Of a stretch of 28,934 nt of DNA, positions 19,431 through 28,934 are shown piece by piece. Position numbers and translations under genes: made by a program. Source of the stretch: Haplosporangium gracile (taxonomy: Eukaryota > Mortierellomycota > Mortierellomycetes > Mortierellales > Mortierellaceae); contig JAAAUF010000533.1 in the NCBI GenBank assembly GCA_015499985.1, forward strand, positions 1 to 28,934, in the 5' to 3' direction. How positions within the stretch are numbered: the stretch's first letter is position 1; each line of letters starts with the position of its first letter. Below the pieces are notes generated by a model, which did no database searches, was not told where the DNA came from, and saw only the letters and a program-made list of their open reading frames with translations.

Positions 19431-21963
19431 ATGGCCTCCGCTCTCCTGTCCACCGCCTTCAAGGCCGGTCGCTTCAACTTGGCTCGCCAGGTAAGCAACC
19501 CTCCTCCCTCTCTTTCTATCGCGTGCACTCTCATTTCCTTTTCTCATCAACAGTGCAAGGAACAATTTGATACATCCTTCAAGTCTGTCTTTCCGATCGG
19601 AGGGACATGAAAAAGTTCGGGATTTTGCGCGGAAACTTCAGGACACGCCTCCGACAACTTGACCTTTCAGGGCAATCCGTCTCAGAACTTCACCAAAAGA
19701 ACGACATCCGACTCGGATCACCGCGCTTTGCTAACACTTTCGTGCCTTCTGGCAACCCTTTACACATCATGGGATCATGGGGGCGTTGTTCGGACTGGCA
19801 GGTCAATAACAACAACAACAACAACAACAACCACAACAACACCTACGGAGAGCAGAGAGTATCGGCATCGAAATTCGGACACAAAGATTCTAATGGAGTT
19901 CAACTAGGAACCGGCGTTCAAATACACCACTTGCACGCAATAAACTGGTTGCTAACCTAAACGTCTTGTTTCTTTATCGGCAACACTCCGACGTTGACTC
20001 GGGCTATGGCTATCAGTCAGTCATCATTGAAAAACAACCAGACTATTGCGTTGGAGAACTAACTTGTCGCGTTTTATTATTTAATATTTTGCTCTGGGCT
20101 AATACTATCATCTAGGCTGTTCGTCCTCTTGCTACTGTCGCTGCTGCCCAAATTGCTTCCGCCACCCGCGTCACCTCCCTCAAGAACGGTTTGACTGTCG
20201 CCACCGAGGCCAACCCCTCGGCCCAGACTGCCACCGTCGGTGTCTTCATCGATGCCGGTTCTCGTGCTGAGAATGCCAAGAACAATGGCGCTGCTCACTT
20301 CTTGGAGCACATGGCCTTCAAGGTAAAAAAGCGACGACCGAACTTTTTTTTCATCTGCAATGGGATTTTATGGAAATTTTTTGCAAGGAACACCTAGCCC
20401 AGCATACTCAGATGGACGAAGGATACGTGCTGGATCAACTCGAATATTGCAACACCTTGACGACTTGACCAAGGATGTCGAATCGAGTTCCTTTAGGACG
20501 TTAAAAGACTGCTAGGTGTGGCATTCACAGATACTTGACTGGATTAGCGAAGACGGCAGCGGGAACAGGATGGGAGCGCTGGATGCAATTATTCGCCAGC
20601 GTATGCTAATGGAATTGGAAGTAGCATTATTTTGGAAAACGCTATTATAAACACGAAACTAACGTCTTCTATTTTGCAATGGTAAACAAATTCATTTTAT
20701 ATGTCAATAGGGCACCAACACTCGCGGCCAGCACGACCTCGAGATCCAGATCGAGAACATGGGTGCTCACTTGAACGCCTACACCTCCCGCGAGCAGACC
20801 GTCTACTACGCCAAGTCCTTCAAGGCCGATATCCCCAAGTCCGTTGAGATCCTCTCTGACATTCTCCAGAACTCCACCTTGGATAACGCCGCCATTGAGC
20901 GCGAGCGTGATGTCATCCTCCGCGAGCAGCAGGAGGTTGACAAGCAGATGGAGGAGGTTGTCTTTGACCACCTTCACGCCACTGCCTTCCAGGGTATGTA
21001 TTTTGGTCATATGTATAGCGTGTATTGCCCGAAAGAAAGAAGGACGTTGTGCTAATTAGATGGGCTCATCAATCGTTCTAAAATTTCATAGGTGATGCCC
21101 TCGGCCGCACCATCTTGGGACCTAAGGAGAACATCAAGTCCTTGACTCGCGATGACCTCGCTAACTACATCAAGACCAACTACACCGCAGACCGCATGGT
21201 CCTTGTCGGTGCAGGTGGTGTTGACCACGACGAGTTGGTCAAGTTGGCTGAGCAGCACTTCAGCAAGCTCCCCGTTTCTGCCAACCCCGCTGGTTTGGGC
21301 AAGACCTACGCTTTCGCTCCTAACTTCACTGGATCCGAGATCCGTCTCCAGGACGACACCATGCCCCTGGCTCACATTGCCATCGCTGTTGAAGGTTGCG
21401 GATGGAACTCCTCCGACTACTACACCATGCTCGTCATGCAGTCCATCATCGGCACCTGGGACCGCTCCCTCGGCGCCTCTGCCCACACCTCCTCCAGATT
21501 GTCGAGCATTGTCCACCAGCACAAGTTGGCCAACTCGTTCATGTCGTTCAACACCTCGTACACCGACACTGGTCTCTTTGGTATCTACTTCATCACCGAG
21601 AACAAGGACAACCAGGATGATTTGCTCCACTTTGCCCAGAAGGAGTGGGCCCGTTTGTCCACCTCTGTCACCTCTGCCGAGGTTGAGCGTGCCAAGCAGC
21701 AGCTCAAGTCTTCGCTCCTCTTGAGCTTGGACGGCACCACTGCCATTGCCGAGGATATCGGACGCCAGATGGTTACCCAGGGCAAGCGCATCGCTCCTCA
21801 GGAGGTTGAGAAGGCCATCAACAAGATCACTGCCGCTGATGTCCACCGTGTTGCTGGCCAGTACCTTTGGGATCGCGAGATTGCCATGGTTGGTATCGGC
21901 TCCATCGAGTGCATGCCCGACTACTCCCGTGTTCGCGGCAACATGTCCTGGAACAGATTCTAA
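19431..21963 (+). CDS. MAS1: Mitochondrial processing peptidase beta subunit
   Basis: Four exons: 19431-19490, 20116-20322, 20711-20993 and 21092-21963, with phases 0, 0 and 1. All introns are GT-AG (GTAAGC, GTAAAA, GTATGT donors). The product is 473 residues, the family's usual size. The first 40 or so residues are an Ala/Arg/Ser-rich presequence. The inverted zinc motif HFLEH is at 81-85, split from the following Gly-Thr by intron 2. The distal zinc ligand Glu161 lies 76 residues after His85, within an Ile/Leu-Arg-Glu-Gln-Gln-Glu context. The intact metal site marks it as the catalytic MPP-beta rather than a degenerate complex III core protein. The C-terminal M16 half is complete. The enzyme removes presequences from imported proteins in the matrix, SDH4 next door being a likely substrate. 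Exons are strongly biased to C-ending codons, as expected for high expression. Intron 1 (625 bp) and intron 2 (388 bp) are long for a fungus. Confidence 0.95.
19806..19842 (+). repeat. (AAC)n microsatellite in intron 1 of MPP-beta
   Basis: AAC is repeated nine or more times with one interruption, inside the first intron. Confidence 0.85.
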
Positions 21964-22317
21964 ATTAATACTCCACACATAACCAACACCCACCGCCACC
22001 CACCCTCCTCCCTCCCAAACACGAAGCAGCCAAACCCTTTTTTTTCTCGGCACTTTAAAATACACGATGCATTACGATTATTGAAGATGATAGAGAGTGA
22101 CGATGAGTGCGACAGATGCGCAAATACAAAGACCTTTTTTCAGCTATTTAACGATTATGTCATGTGTAGACTATGTGGGGTATGATTTATTCCTTTGATT
22201 GTTTGGAGGGGATGGCGGAAGGGTTGGTGAGTGGGGTGAATGCGGGATGCCAATTTGACTGTTAATAGTATTGATAAAAAAAGGCTTTTCAACGCGACGG
22301 ACGATAAAGAAGAGTCT
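21964..22317. other. Convergent 3' flanks of MPP-beta and Asterix
   Basis: The 354 bp between the two stop codons is A/T-rich with CACCC-rich DNA just after the MPP-beta stop. No gene is visible. The two transcripts may overlap here. Confidence 0.6.
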
Positions 22318-22647
22318 CTATTTGAAGTGGACCATGATTTGGGGGAGGTAGTTGACAGTGAGGGTGGCGACGGAGAAGAGAATCATGGAGGTAGGGGTGC
22401 CCATGAGAGCATTCTCAGAGGCGCGCTGATTGAGGAAGGACTCGACCGAAAAGATAAGGCCAACCCAGAGACAGGTACGGTTGGCGATCATGAGTCCGAC
22501 GGCGGCGAGGACTAGAGCGACAAATCCTGCGACGTCTGGGTCGTCGTCCTCGATACGCTTGACTTCTGGCTTGTATTCGCTGATCTGGTCTGGCCTTCGT
22601 GGGTCTGCGGATAAATTTGCTGAGGTTGTTGCTGCTGTTGATGACAT
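22318..22647 (-). CDS. Asterix, PAT-complex subunit (WDR83OS family ER membrane protein)
   Basis: A single-exon frame of 109 residues starting at ATG 22647. After a Ser/Thr/Ala-rich start comes the family signature Asp-Pro-Arg-Arg-Pro, followed by Tyr-Lys-Pro (about residues 16-27) and a short acidic linker. Three hydrophobic segments follow (about 38-56, 59-70 and 85-100), with the family's Phe-x-Asn-x-Arg-x-Ser-Glu between the second and third. Length and layout match metazoan Asterix, about 106 residues. In animals it pairs with CCDC47 in the PAT complex, which protects membrane helices with polar residues during insertion at the Sec61 translocon. An upstream in-frame ATG at 22737 would add a Ser/Phe-rich stretch not found in the family, so I chose the later start. 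It is divergent from the PPR gene. Confidence 0.9.
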   Translation of the reverse strand: MSSTAATTSANLSADPRRPDQISEYKPEVKRIEDDDPDVAGFVALVLAAVGLMIANRTCLWVGLIFSVESFLNQRASENALMGTPTSMILFSVATLTVNYLPQIMVHFK

Positions 22648-23441
22648 TTTTTTTTGATGAGATGCGATGGAGGAGGAGTGAAAAAAAGATGATGATGAAC
22701 TGGTTGGGCTATTTTTCAGGAACGGGCGGGGTGACACAAGGGAGAGACTGGTTGAGTGAGAGAGGCGATTGGACGTTCAGGCACACAGCGTAATCAGCAA
22801 TAAATGGGGTGGAATTCGAAAACAAGCCACCGTGGGTGTTTGCAAGGGAAGATCAGGAAACTTCGCAGCTTCAACATTCGCCATAAAGGGAAAAACACAA
22901 CGAGGGACCGCACTTCCATTCATTGCTCGCTCATTCATTCAACCACTACCACCCCACTCACTCCTCACTCTTCAACTTCAAGTAAAATTTCATCACCACG
23001 ATCCCTTACCTGGACCCCACCTAGTCGCTCCACGTCTCCTCTCCATTCTTTCAAGTGCCAGGACTCGCTTTCAACGTTGGCTACAGACCCAGCTTTCATC
23101 TCGCCACCAAAAAAAAAAACTATCCACTTCTTAACACACGCTCACGTAAGGGAATGGGACAGTGGTCATGAGTTCAAGGCTGATCTTAAAGTATTGTTCC
23201 CCTCCGGTCCACTCAAGAGGTAAAGAGACAGCATCCAACAGTCTCGCAAACAAAGGAACAGTTCTCAGTCCCAACAACTCGCCTTTTTCTTTTGTCGCCG
23301 CACAACGAACTAACGCCTCTACGATTTTCTCGACAATCTTGCATGAAATAATTAGGACCTGGATGTTACTCGACGACAGGACACAGGGCAACGTTTTGTA
23401 CACTACACCAAGGATGGAGGACACCAGGAGGACCCGCACAA
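22648..23441. other. Divergent upstream region of Asterix and the PPR gene
   Basis: This is nearly 800 bp between divergent starts. The Asterix side (22648-22760) is purine-rich on the + strand, that is pyrimidine-rich on its coding strand. The PPR side has several short upstream frames, including ones starting near 22769, 22804 and 23162, none with recognisable content. I see no clear TATA element. Confidence 0.5.
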
Positions 23442-26400
23442 ATGGCACCGGAATCTGGGATCATTATCACGAACAGAACGAGAACTGCAGCTATGCAACA
23501 GCGCTGGAAGGCAACATCGTCTTCATCCAGAATATGCAACCACAGTATCACCAGCAATCAGGCTAGATCGACCACGTCAACTCTTTGTTCAAAGAATACC
23601 CCAGTGATCAGCAAACATCTTTTTCGACACGATTCTCACCCAACCGCTCACTCAATACCATTGCCTGGATGCCGCCTCTATTCTACCTCCACCACACAAT
23701 CGTCCGCTGGTGGAAAACGGTTTTCGTCTACATCAGCCTCCACCGCAGTAGCGTCGCTACCATCACAACCACCAGTACCAGCGCCGGGAGCAGAATCATT
23801 AGGATTCACAGCGTCGGCAACCTTTCCCAGCCCATCATCCGCTTGGAACTTTCCACAGGCAGCTGGAAAGAGCGTACGACGTGCACGAGCCAGCCATCAT
23901 TACGGCCCACTACCACTCCCGATTGCGCTCAAAACATTCCAACCTCAACCTGTCAAGCCAGCATCAACACCCTCGACATTACTATCACTCCATGGAGGCG
24001 TGCCTACTACGGCCATCCCTCAACTATCGATACCACCACCGCCCGCCGTCTTGGGATCACAACCACTCTACTACCTGGCCAGGAAATTTCCCATTCTAGC
24101 AGAACATGAGCTCAGGGCGATCCCCAACAAGACTGCATTGGATTACTCGAGTTTTCTTGTTGGAGCCATGACGACCTCATATCCTTCTGCGACGACATTG
24201 AGGGCGGTTGTGCGTCAGTTCAGGAAGTTTCTGAAGGCTTCGGCTCAGCAGATCAAAGCGGAGGCGTCGTCTAGAACAAGAGGCGGTAAGGGCAGTAGCA
24301 GCAGCAGCAGTCGACATTCGATCAAGGTGGAGTTGCCTAGGGCAAGGATATGGGCTCAGACGATCCGAGGACTTATCTGGCTGAAGCAATATCGTCGTGC
24401 TCGCGTTGCTATTCATGCGATGCAAAAGCTCGGGATCCGGCCGACCGGGTTTGCGTGGCGCGGTATTTGCCGTGGATGGATTGAGCAAGGAGAGCTGGCT
24501 CGTGCTGAGGCGTTGGCTGTCAAGGTGTTCACACGACCTGAAATCTCACACGATTACAAGTTGGAGGAACGGCCGTACTACTTCACAGACATGCAGCTGT
24601 CAGGAGAGAATGAGGCTGGGGTAGAAGCTGCGAGTAATGGATCTCGTCCTGCCAGTGGTACGGCGACGCGTCGGAAGCATCGCTCACCCATGTCACCTAA
24701 TTCGGCACCCCTGTTTCTGGTGATCGAGGCGTTGGCAGAATGCGGAGAGATGGAGCGAGCACGGCATTGGTTCGACCAGATTCCGGAGCACGAGATGACA
24801 GACTTGTTGACCAGCGACATGGTTGCAGGATACCTTAAGGTCGGACAACAGGACAAAGCTCAGGAGGTGATCCGGATCATGGCTCGGTGTGGTGTCAAGC
24901 CGACTGCGATTGTGTTTAACCCGATTGTGGAGCATGCGGTCCGACATATGAACATGGAGGCGGCCGAAGAATTGGTGCAGGATATGACCAGATTGGGCAT
25001 ATACTCGAACCTGTTCACCTACAAGATCTTGATCCAGGGCTACATTGCTGCAGGACAGAAAGACAAAGCCCTTGAGTGCTTGGACCGTATCAAGGCGTCT
25101 GGTGTCGAGACGGATCGGGCGTTGGGACGGATCTTGCTGGAGGGTCTGTGGCAGTTGGGGGAGCTCCGGGAGGGCGACCAAGGGCCTGTCGCTATCTGCA
25201 GTACCAACCGTAGAGAGCAGGACTTCATCCAGGGTGATCTCCGGATGGCCGCACTTGATTTTGTGGATGAGCCCGGCTGGAGTCAGAGATGCATCGATTG
25301 GATCAAGGACGGCAAGTTTGAGCAGGCTGAGGAGGTCCTCCACTATGTTTTGAGTGCTGAGACAGCGGGCGTCCCGAGGATTCAGGCAGAGGCGGTCCAA
25401 GTGGTGCGGGCATTGGCTGATCGACAGGACATGACACGGGCACGGCACTGGTTTGACCAGCTCATCCGTCCGGAGCGTGTTGCTGTTCTACGCGGAGAAA
25501 ATTCTCTCGGAGATAATGCTGGCCTCAACGAGCTGATGGATCATATGGTCTCCGGTTACATCCAAACCCATCGGCCGACCGATGCCGAAGATGTGATTGG
25601 CATCATGTCTCAGCAAGGGATCTACCCCACCGTCGACACCATCAACCTGATCTTACGCTGGTCGACTCTTCAGGCAGAAATGGATGATGCTGAGGGTCTT
25701 GTACAGAAGATGGCTCTCTCTGGCATCCCGCCTAATCAGGAAACATTTGAGATCTTGTGTCAGGGGTATGCCTCCCGGGGCGCTTTGGTACCTCTCCAAG
25801 AATGTTTGACGAGGATGGAGGAGGCTGGGTTTGCAGGCTTGGGTGGTGCTAGCTCTCTGGTGGACGAGTTGTGGGAGCACATGCTTGGTCAAGGAGCTGC
25901 TCAAGAGCCAGCACGACAGTCGCCTTTGTCGTCTGGTGGCATTTTTGCGACCATGTGCGCGGAGTGGATTGATCAGGACCAGATGTCACGTGCAGAGCAG
26001 TTTGTTGGCCACCTCTTGTCAAATCCTCATGTCCAACCAGAGATGATCCCCTACTCGACGCTTATTGAGGGGTGGATCAGTCAAAGCCAACGGAACCCGG
26101 TCTCGATCTCAACCTTGCAGGCCATGAACTCTTCTTGTTCCGGTGCCAAGGCTCGCAGCAATACGCGGTCCAAAATCTCAGATGCGAGTACCAACCCTTC
26201 GTCGTCGTCGGTCCCGTCTAGCGAGAGTCTCCATCACGAGATCCAACTCTGTGAAGAGAATATATCCAAGATGCGGAAAGCTCGTTATTGGTTTGACAGG
26301 ACGCCCGAGGAGTTCCGGAACGTGGATCTGTTAAACAAGATGGTGGGCGGGTATATGGTCCTGGGGCTGGAGCAAGAGTCCGAGGCGGTGATCCAGTGGA

Positions 26401-27407
26401 TGGCGGCTCGCAAGATCAAGCCTAATGTGGTGACATACAATCATATCCTGGAACATACGATCCAGCACCTTACCATGCCAACAGCCGAGGGACTTGTTCA
26501 CAAGATGCAGAAGGGTGGGATTGCGCCAAGTGTCGAGACTTGGAATTTGTTGGTAAGGGGGTATGTGATCCGAGGGCAATTGGGTAAGGCGTTGGAGTGT
26601 CTTGATCGGATGGCTGAAAACAGAGTTGTTGTTCCGTCTTCGTTTTCGTCTTCATCGTCTTTGTCGGTGGAGGCCAAGGGTGTTGTTAGTGCTGGTGGAA
26701 AGTCCAAGACACGCGAAATTATCGAGGCGTATGATCGTGAGATTTTGGATGTGGTCGTGCATACGGAGGAAGCACAATCAACATCAGGAACAGCAACAAC
26801 TGACACGGACCCTCTTGCTCAGGAGGTCACTACGCCCAACGACACTATTTATCACACTTACAACAACACCAGTCAACAGCAAAAGCATCAACAACAACAG
26901 GACGACGCCACAGCAGTGCCGAGTCAGACGATTACAACGACACAAACACAACCCAGCAACAGCACTACCAAGAGTGCAGCCAGAGGAGGAGGAGGAGTAG
27001 AGCCCAATGCGTTGACGAAACAGTTGATTCTGTCGGGGTTTGGGCCAGAATTGAAACCGCCTCAGGGACAAGGGGACTATGCACGAGCCCTAGAACTGTA
27101 CCGGAACCGAGTTGCACGGCAGAAGGAGCAGGAGGATCAGATCCTCCAGGGTGTTGCCTCCCTTCGGATGGCTGGAGAGGTAGAGGTAGAGGTAGAGGAT
27201 GATGAGGATGAGTGGATTCTCGATCACCTGGAGTCATTCCAGGAGTTGAGTTCCTCGTCGTCGGATGGGGTGGTGAGTGGAGGAGGAGGCGTGGGGATGA
27301 CGGATGTGGATTGGAAGAATGAGTTGAAGTGGGAGGAGCTGATGGAGATGGAGATGGGGCGGGAGCGTGAGCTTTCTGGACGCACCTGGTCATCTTTATC
27401 CTCTTAG
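23442..27407 (+). CDS. Mitochondrial pentatricopeptide-repeat (PPR) protein, 1321 aa, three-module
   Basis: A single uninterrupted frame. The ATG at 23442 has A at -3 and G at +4; a second in-frame ATG lies at 23493. Residues 1-110 are Ser/Thr/Arg-rich with few acidic residues and contain Arg-Leu-Tyr-Ser and Lys-Arg-Phe-Ser segments typical of mitochondrial presequences. Helical repeats run from about 290 to 1075. A larger unit recurs three times, starting at residues 440, 667 and 947 (RARHWFDQ, RARHWFDQ, KARYWFDR). Each is followed by Met-Val-x-Gly-Tyr, Ala-x-x-Val-Ile-x-x-Met, a Pro-Thr/Pro-Asn loop, Ala-Glu-x-Leu-Val-x-x-Met and Leu-x-x-Gly-Tyr PPR helices, and ends near Leu-Glu-Cys-Leu-Asp-Arg or a variant. 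The C-terminus (about 1115-1321) has Gln/Thr-rich, Gly-rich and Glu/Asp-rich low-complexity stretches with one more PPR-like helix near 1205. PPR proteins bind organellar RNA in a sequence-specific way; the target cannot be told here. No yeast orthologue is evident to me. Confidence 0.88.
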   Translation: MAPESGIIITNRTRTAAMQQRWKATSSSSRICNHSITSNQARSTTSTLCSKNTPVISKHLFRHDSHPTAHSIPLPGCRLYSTSTTQSSAGGKRFSSTSASTAVASLPSQPPVPAPGAESLGFTASATFPSPSSAWNFPQAAGKSVRRARASHHYGPLPLPIALKTFQPQPVKPASTPSTLLSLHGGVPTTAIPQLSIPPPPAVLGSQPLYYLARKFPILAEHELRAIPNKTALDYSSFLVGAMTTSYPSATTLRAVVRQFRKFLKASAQQIKAEASSRTRGGKGSSSSSSRHSIKVELPRARIWAQTIRGLIWLKQYRRARVAIHAMQKLGIRPTGFAWRGICRGWIEQGELARAEALAVKVFTRPEISHDYKLEERPYYFTDMQLSGENEAGVEAASNGSRPASGTATRRKHRSPMSPNSAPLFLVIEALAECGEMERARHWFDQIPEHEMTDLLTSDMVAGYLKVGQQDKAQEVIRIMARCGVKPTAIVFNPIVEHAVRHMNMEAAEELVQDMTRLGIYSNLFTYKILIQGYIAAGQKDKALECLDRIKASGVETDRALGRILLEGLWQLGELREGDQGPVAICSTNRREQDFIQGDLRMAALDFVDEPGWSQRCIDWIKDGKFEQAEEVLHYVLSAETAGVPRIQAEAVQVVRALADRQDMTRARHWFDQLIRPERVAVLRGENSLGDNAGLNELMDHMVSGYIQTHRPTDAEDVIGIMSQQGIYPTVDTINLILRWSTLQAEMDDAEGLVQKMALSGIPPNQETFEILCQGYASRGALVPLQECLTRMEEAGFAGLGGASSLVDELWEHMLGQGAAQEPARQSPLSSGGIFATMCAEWIDQDQMSRAEQFVGHLLSNPHVQPEMIPYSTLIEGWISQSQRNPVSISTLQAMNSSCSGAKARSNTRSKISDASTNPSSSSVPSSESLHHEIQLCEENISKMRKARYWFDRTPEEFRNVDLLNKMVGGYMVLGLEQESEAVIQWMAARKIKPNVVTYNHILEHTIQHLTMPTAEGLVHKMQKGGIAPSVETWNLLVRGYVIRGQLGKALECLDRMAENRVVVPSSFSSSSSLSVEAKGVVSAGGKSKTREIIEAYDREILDVVVHTEEAQSTSGTATTDTDPLAQEVTTPNDTIYHTYNNTSQQQKHQQQQDDATAVPSQTITTTQTQPSNSTTKSAARGGGGVEPNALTKQLILSGFGPELKPPQGQGDYARALELYRNRVARQKEQEDQILQGVASLRMAGEVEVEVEDDEDEWILDHLESFQELSSSSSDGVVSGGGGVGMTDVDWKNELKWEELMEMEMGRERELSGRTWSSLSS

Positions 27408-28630
27408 CGACCTTCGCAGAGCTACTTTTTTTTTTTTTGCATTCAAGCATTTCTTTAGACCCATTTTTATTAAAACTTGTACAGTAACTAGTTATTAGCA
27501 ACCAAGCAGGGCTAAGGGGTGGATGGGTGAGAAGGAAAAAATGACGATTAGATTGAAGGTTGGGTTAGGTCGGGATGGGTTGGGTTCCAAAAGCGCGCTA
27601 AGAGAGCACAAATACACAGTCCTAGCTGCGGTTAACTATGGGGTACTTCTTCCTTCCTCTCCTTCCCTCACCATCACCACCGCCGCCGTCAACAATTGAG
27701 AGAGACAAAGATTCACGTCGTTGTACTCCTGATTTTCCTCGGATATATTGCATCTATTATTGAGGAATGATAACCAATATGAGAGGCCCAGGTCATGGTC
27801 AAAAGTACAAAAGGCAAGCATTTGGTTACACACATCAATTGGAAGTAAAGAAGGAGAAAGGGAAAGAAGGCAGGGGGCATGGAAGTGGGTGGCGTTGCAC
27901 ATGGTGTCTTTGGGGGGGGTTTTTTTTTTTGGTTGTTCTCGATTGCGTGTTTTGGTATGTTGTTCGTGAAGGGATGAGGCAGAGAGAGAAAGAGAAAGAG
28001 AAGAAAAGGGGAAAAAAAAGAAAGGATTGGGTGGTCCTGGAATCGAGGGGTGTTTTTTTCGTTATTGTTGTTGTAGCTGTTCTCCTCCCCGGACACTGTT
28101 TTTACCCTCGCGACGCGTCAGTCGACCTGTCGGTTTTTTGAGAATGTGTTGTTTTTATGCTGTAAGTTTAGTTGACGAGTAAGTGGAAGAAGAATAAAAA
28201 AAACGCGCCAATTAGAAAAATAGTGGACGGGATTCAGGCTGTTGTGATTTTTTTTTTTTTTTTGTGGGTGTCAAAGAAACATCTATGCAGGACAGGGCTT
28301 AAAGCTGCTATGACGAATGGGGCGTCGACTAGCGCACGAGGAAGATGGGAGGAGGAGGAGGAGTAAGGGAGAAAAGAGGAAGGAGAGGCCAATTGGGTGT
28401 GAACGCATGGTTGATTGACGACAAAAACGAGGGCAGTAAAAGCGAGAATGTACAAGGAAAAAATAATACTAAAAAAAAAAAGGGAAAAAAAAAGTATTGG
28501 GACGGGAATGTCAACAAGGACATCTCTTTTCATACGGTTAGGGATTTGACACAGCCTCGCCCTTTTTTTTTTTGAAGTTCAATTATTTGCTTTTTTTTTA
28601 TTCTCCTTGCTTCGTGTTTTTATGTTTTTT

Positions 28631-28665
28631 GGTGTTTGGCATTGTGGTGTTTGGCATTGTGGTGT
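28631..28665. repeat. 15-bp tandem repeat, 2.3 copies
   Basis: GGTGTTTGGCATTGT occurs at 28631-28645 and 28646-28660, followed by a partial third copy (GGTGT). Confidence 0.9.
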
Positions 28666-28852
28666 ATATATGAGATACGAAGAGGCAAAGAGGAGACAGT
28701 TGGACAGCAAAGGGTGTAGGAAAACAAGTAAGCAGACAAAGCTGAGCAAAAGAAGCGGGAAAGAGTACAAAGAGGGCTCTTTGTTGTTGTTGTCGATGAT
28801 GGTGTATCGACGTCGATTGTTGTTGGCGAAGTTGAGTTTTATATGAATGACT

Positions 28853-28856
<4 letters not shown>

Positions 28857-28905
<49 letters not shown>
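28857..28905. repeat. (GA)n dinucleotide microsatellite, about 24 units
   Basis: An uninterrupted 49-bp GA tract close to the window's right edge. It is the longest perfect microsatellite in the window and probably length-variable. Confidence 0.95.
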
Positions 28906-28908
<3 letters not shown>

Positions 28909-28934
28909 AGTATACAACCTGGAGGAAAAATAAC

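Larger units (their letters stand above)
27408..28934. other. Terminal intergenic region, low complexity
   Basis: The first 100 bp are the 3' flank of the PPR gene, with a T12 run and a TTTTTATTAAAA stretch. The rest has GGGTT-type repeats near 27560-27585, purine-rich tracts at 27835-28030 and 28180-28480, a 15-bp tandem duplication at 28631-28665 and a long (GA)n run. I see no supported gene on either strand. Confidence 0.55.

Noticed and set aside
20390..20519. Inverted repeat ACACCTAGC / GCTAGGTGT in intron 2 of MPP-beta
   Set aside because: Only 9 bp with a 112-bp loop; expected by chance in a window of this size and no target-site duplication is seen.
21052..22065. 337-residue open frame antisense to MPP-beta
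   Set aside because: It mirrors the strongly biased codons of the MPP-beta exon; the product has no domain, and the sense strand is a well-conserved enzyme.
1..28934. CRISPR arrays, prophage, bacterial operons or defence systems
   Set aside because: The window is eukaryotic with spliced genes; no spaced identical repeats or such genes are present.

Overview
The window looks like nuclear DNA of a filamentous fungus, most likely an early-diverging (Mortierella-like) one. Protein-coding genes carry short GT-AG introns, intergenic DNA is full of homopolymers and CT/GA tracts, and there are fungal-style mitochondrial genes plus a signalling-mucin-like sensor. The lineage is an inference from overall style; the sequence holds no taxonomic marker gene that I can read. 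There is no rRNA, tRNA, CRISPR array, prophage or intact transposon that I can support.

Layout. 1-5.5 kb is mostly low-complexity DNA. It holds one small secreted cysteine-rich protein gene (2580 onward), a decayed relative of it (1127-1273) and possibly a third, very degraded copy (about 1869-1960). 5.57-8.62 kb (+) is a Ser/Thr-rich single-pass membrane mucin whose membrane-proximal domain resembles that of Msb2/Hkr1 osmosensors. 9.68-10.84 kb (-) and 14.59-16.16 kb (-) are two similarly built single-pass proteins. Each has a short Ser/Thr/Asn-rich outside tail, one membrane helix, a basic stretch and a long cytoplasmic tail with several PPxY motifs. Each also has one phase-1 intron just before the first PPxY, and the two share a core-promoter-like block. 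Between them lies about 3.3 kb with no recognisable gene.

17.76-27.4 kb is a housekeeping block. SDH4 (-), the membrane anchor of succinate dehydrogenase, and the beta subunit of the mitochondrial processing peptidase (+, MAS1-like) are divergent across a 320 bp promoter with a central CACGTG. Next come the ER membrane protein Asterix (-) and a 1321-residue mitochondrial PPR protein (+) with three higher-order repeats of one PPR module. The last 1.5 kb is low-complexity DNA ending in a long (GA)n tract.

How the genes relate. SDH4, MPP-beta and the PPR protein are all mitochondrial, and the first two probably share regulation. The mucin and the two PPxY proteins form a neighbourhood of cell-surface or endomembrane proteins. 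The PPxY motifs suggest that the two small proteins recruit a NEDD4/Rsp5-type ubiquitin ligase; this is inference from motif and topology only. Exon boundaries were read by eye from splice consensus and frame, and none has been tested against transcripts.
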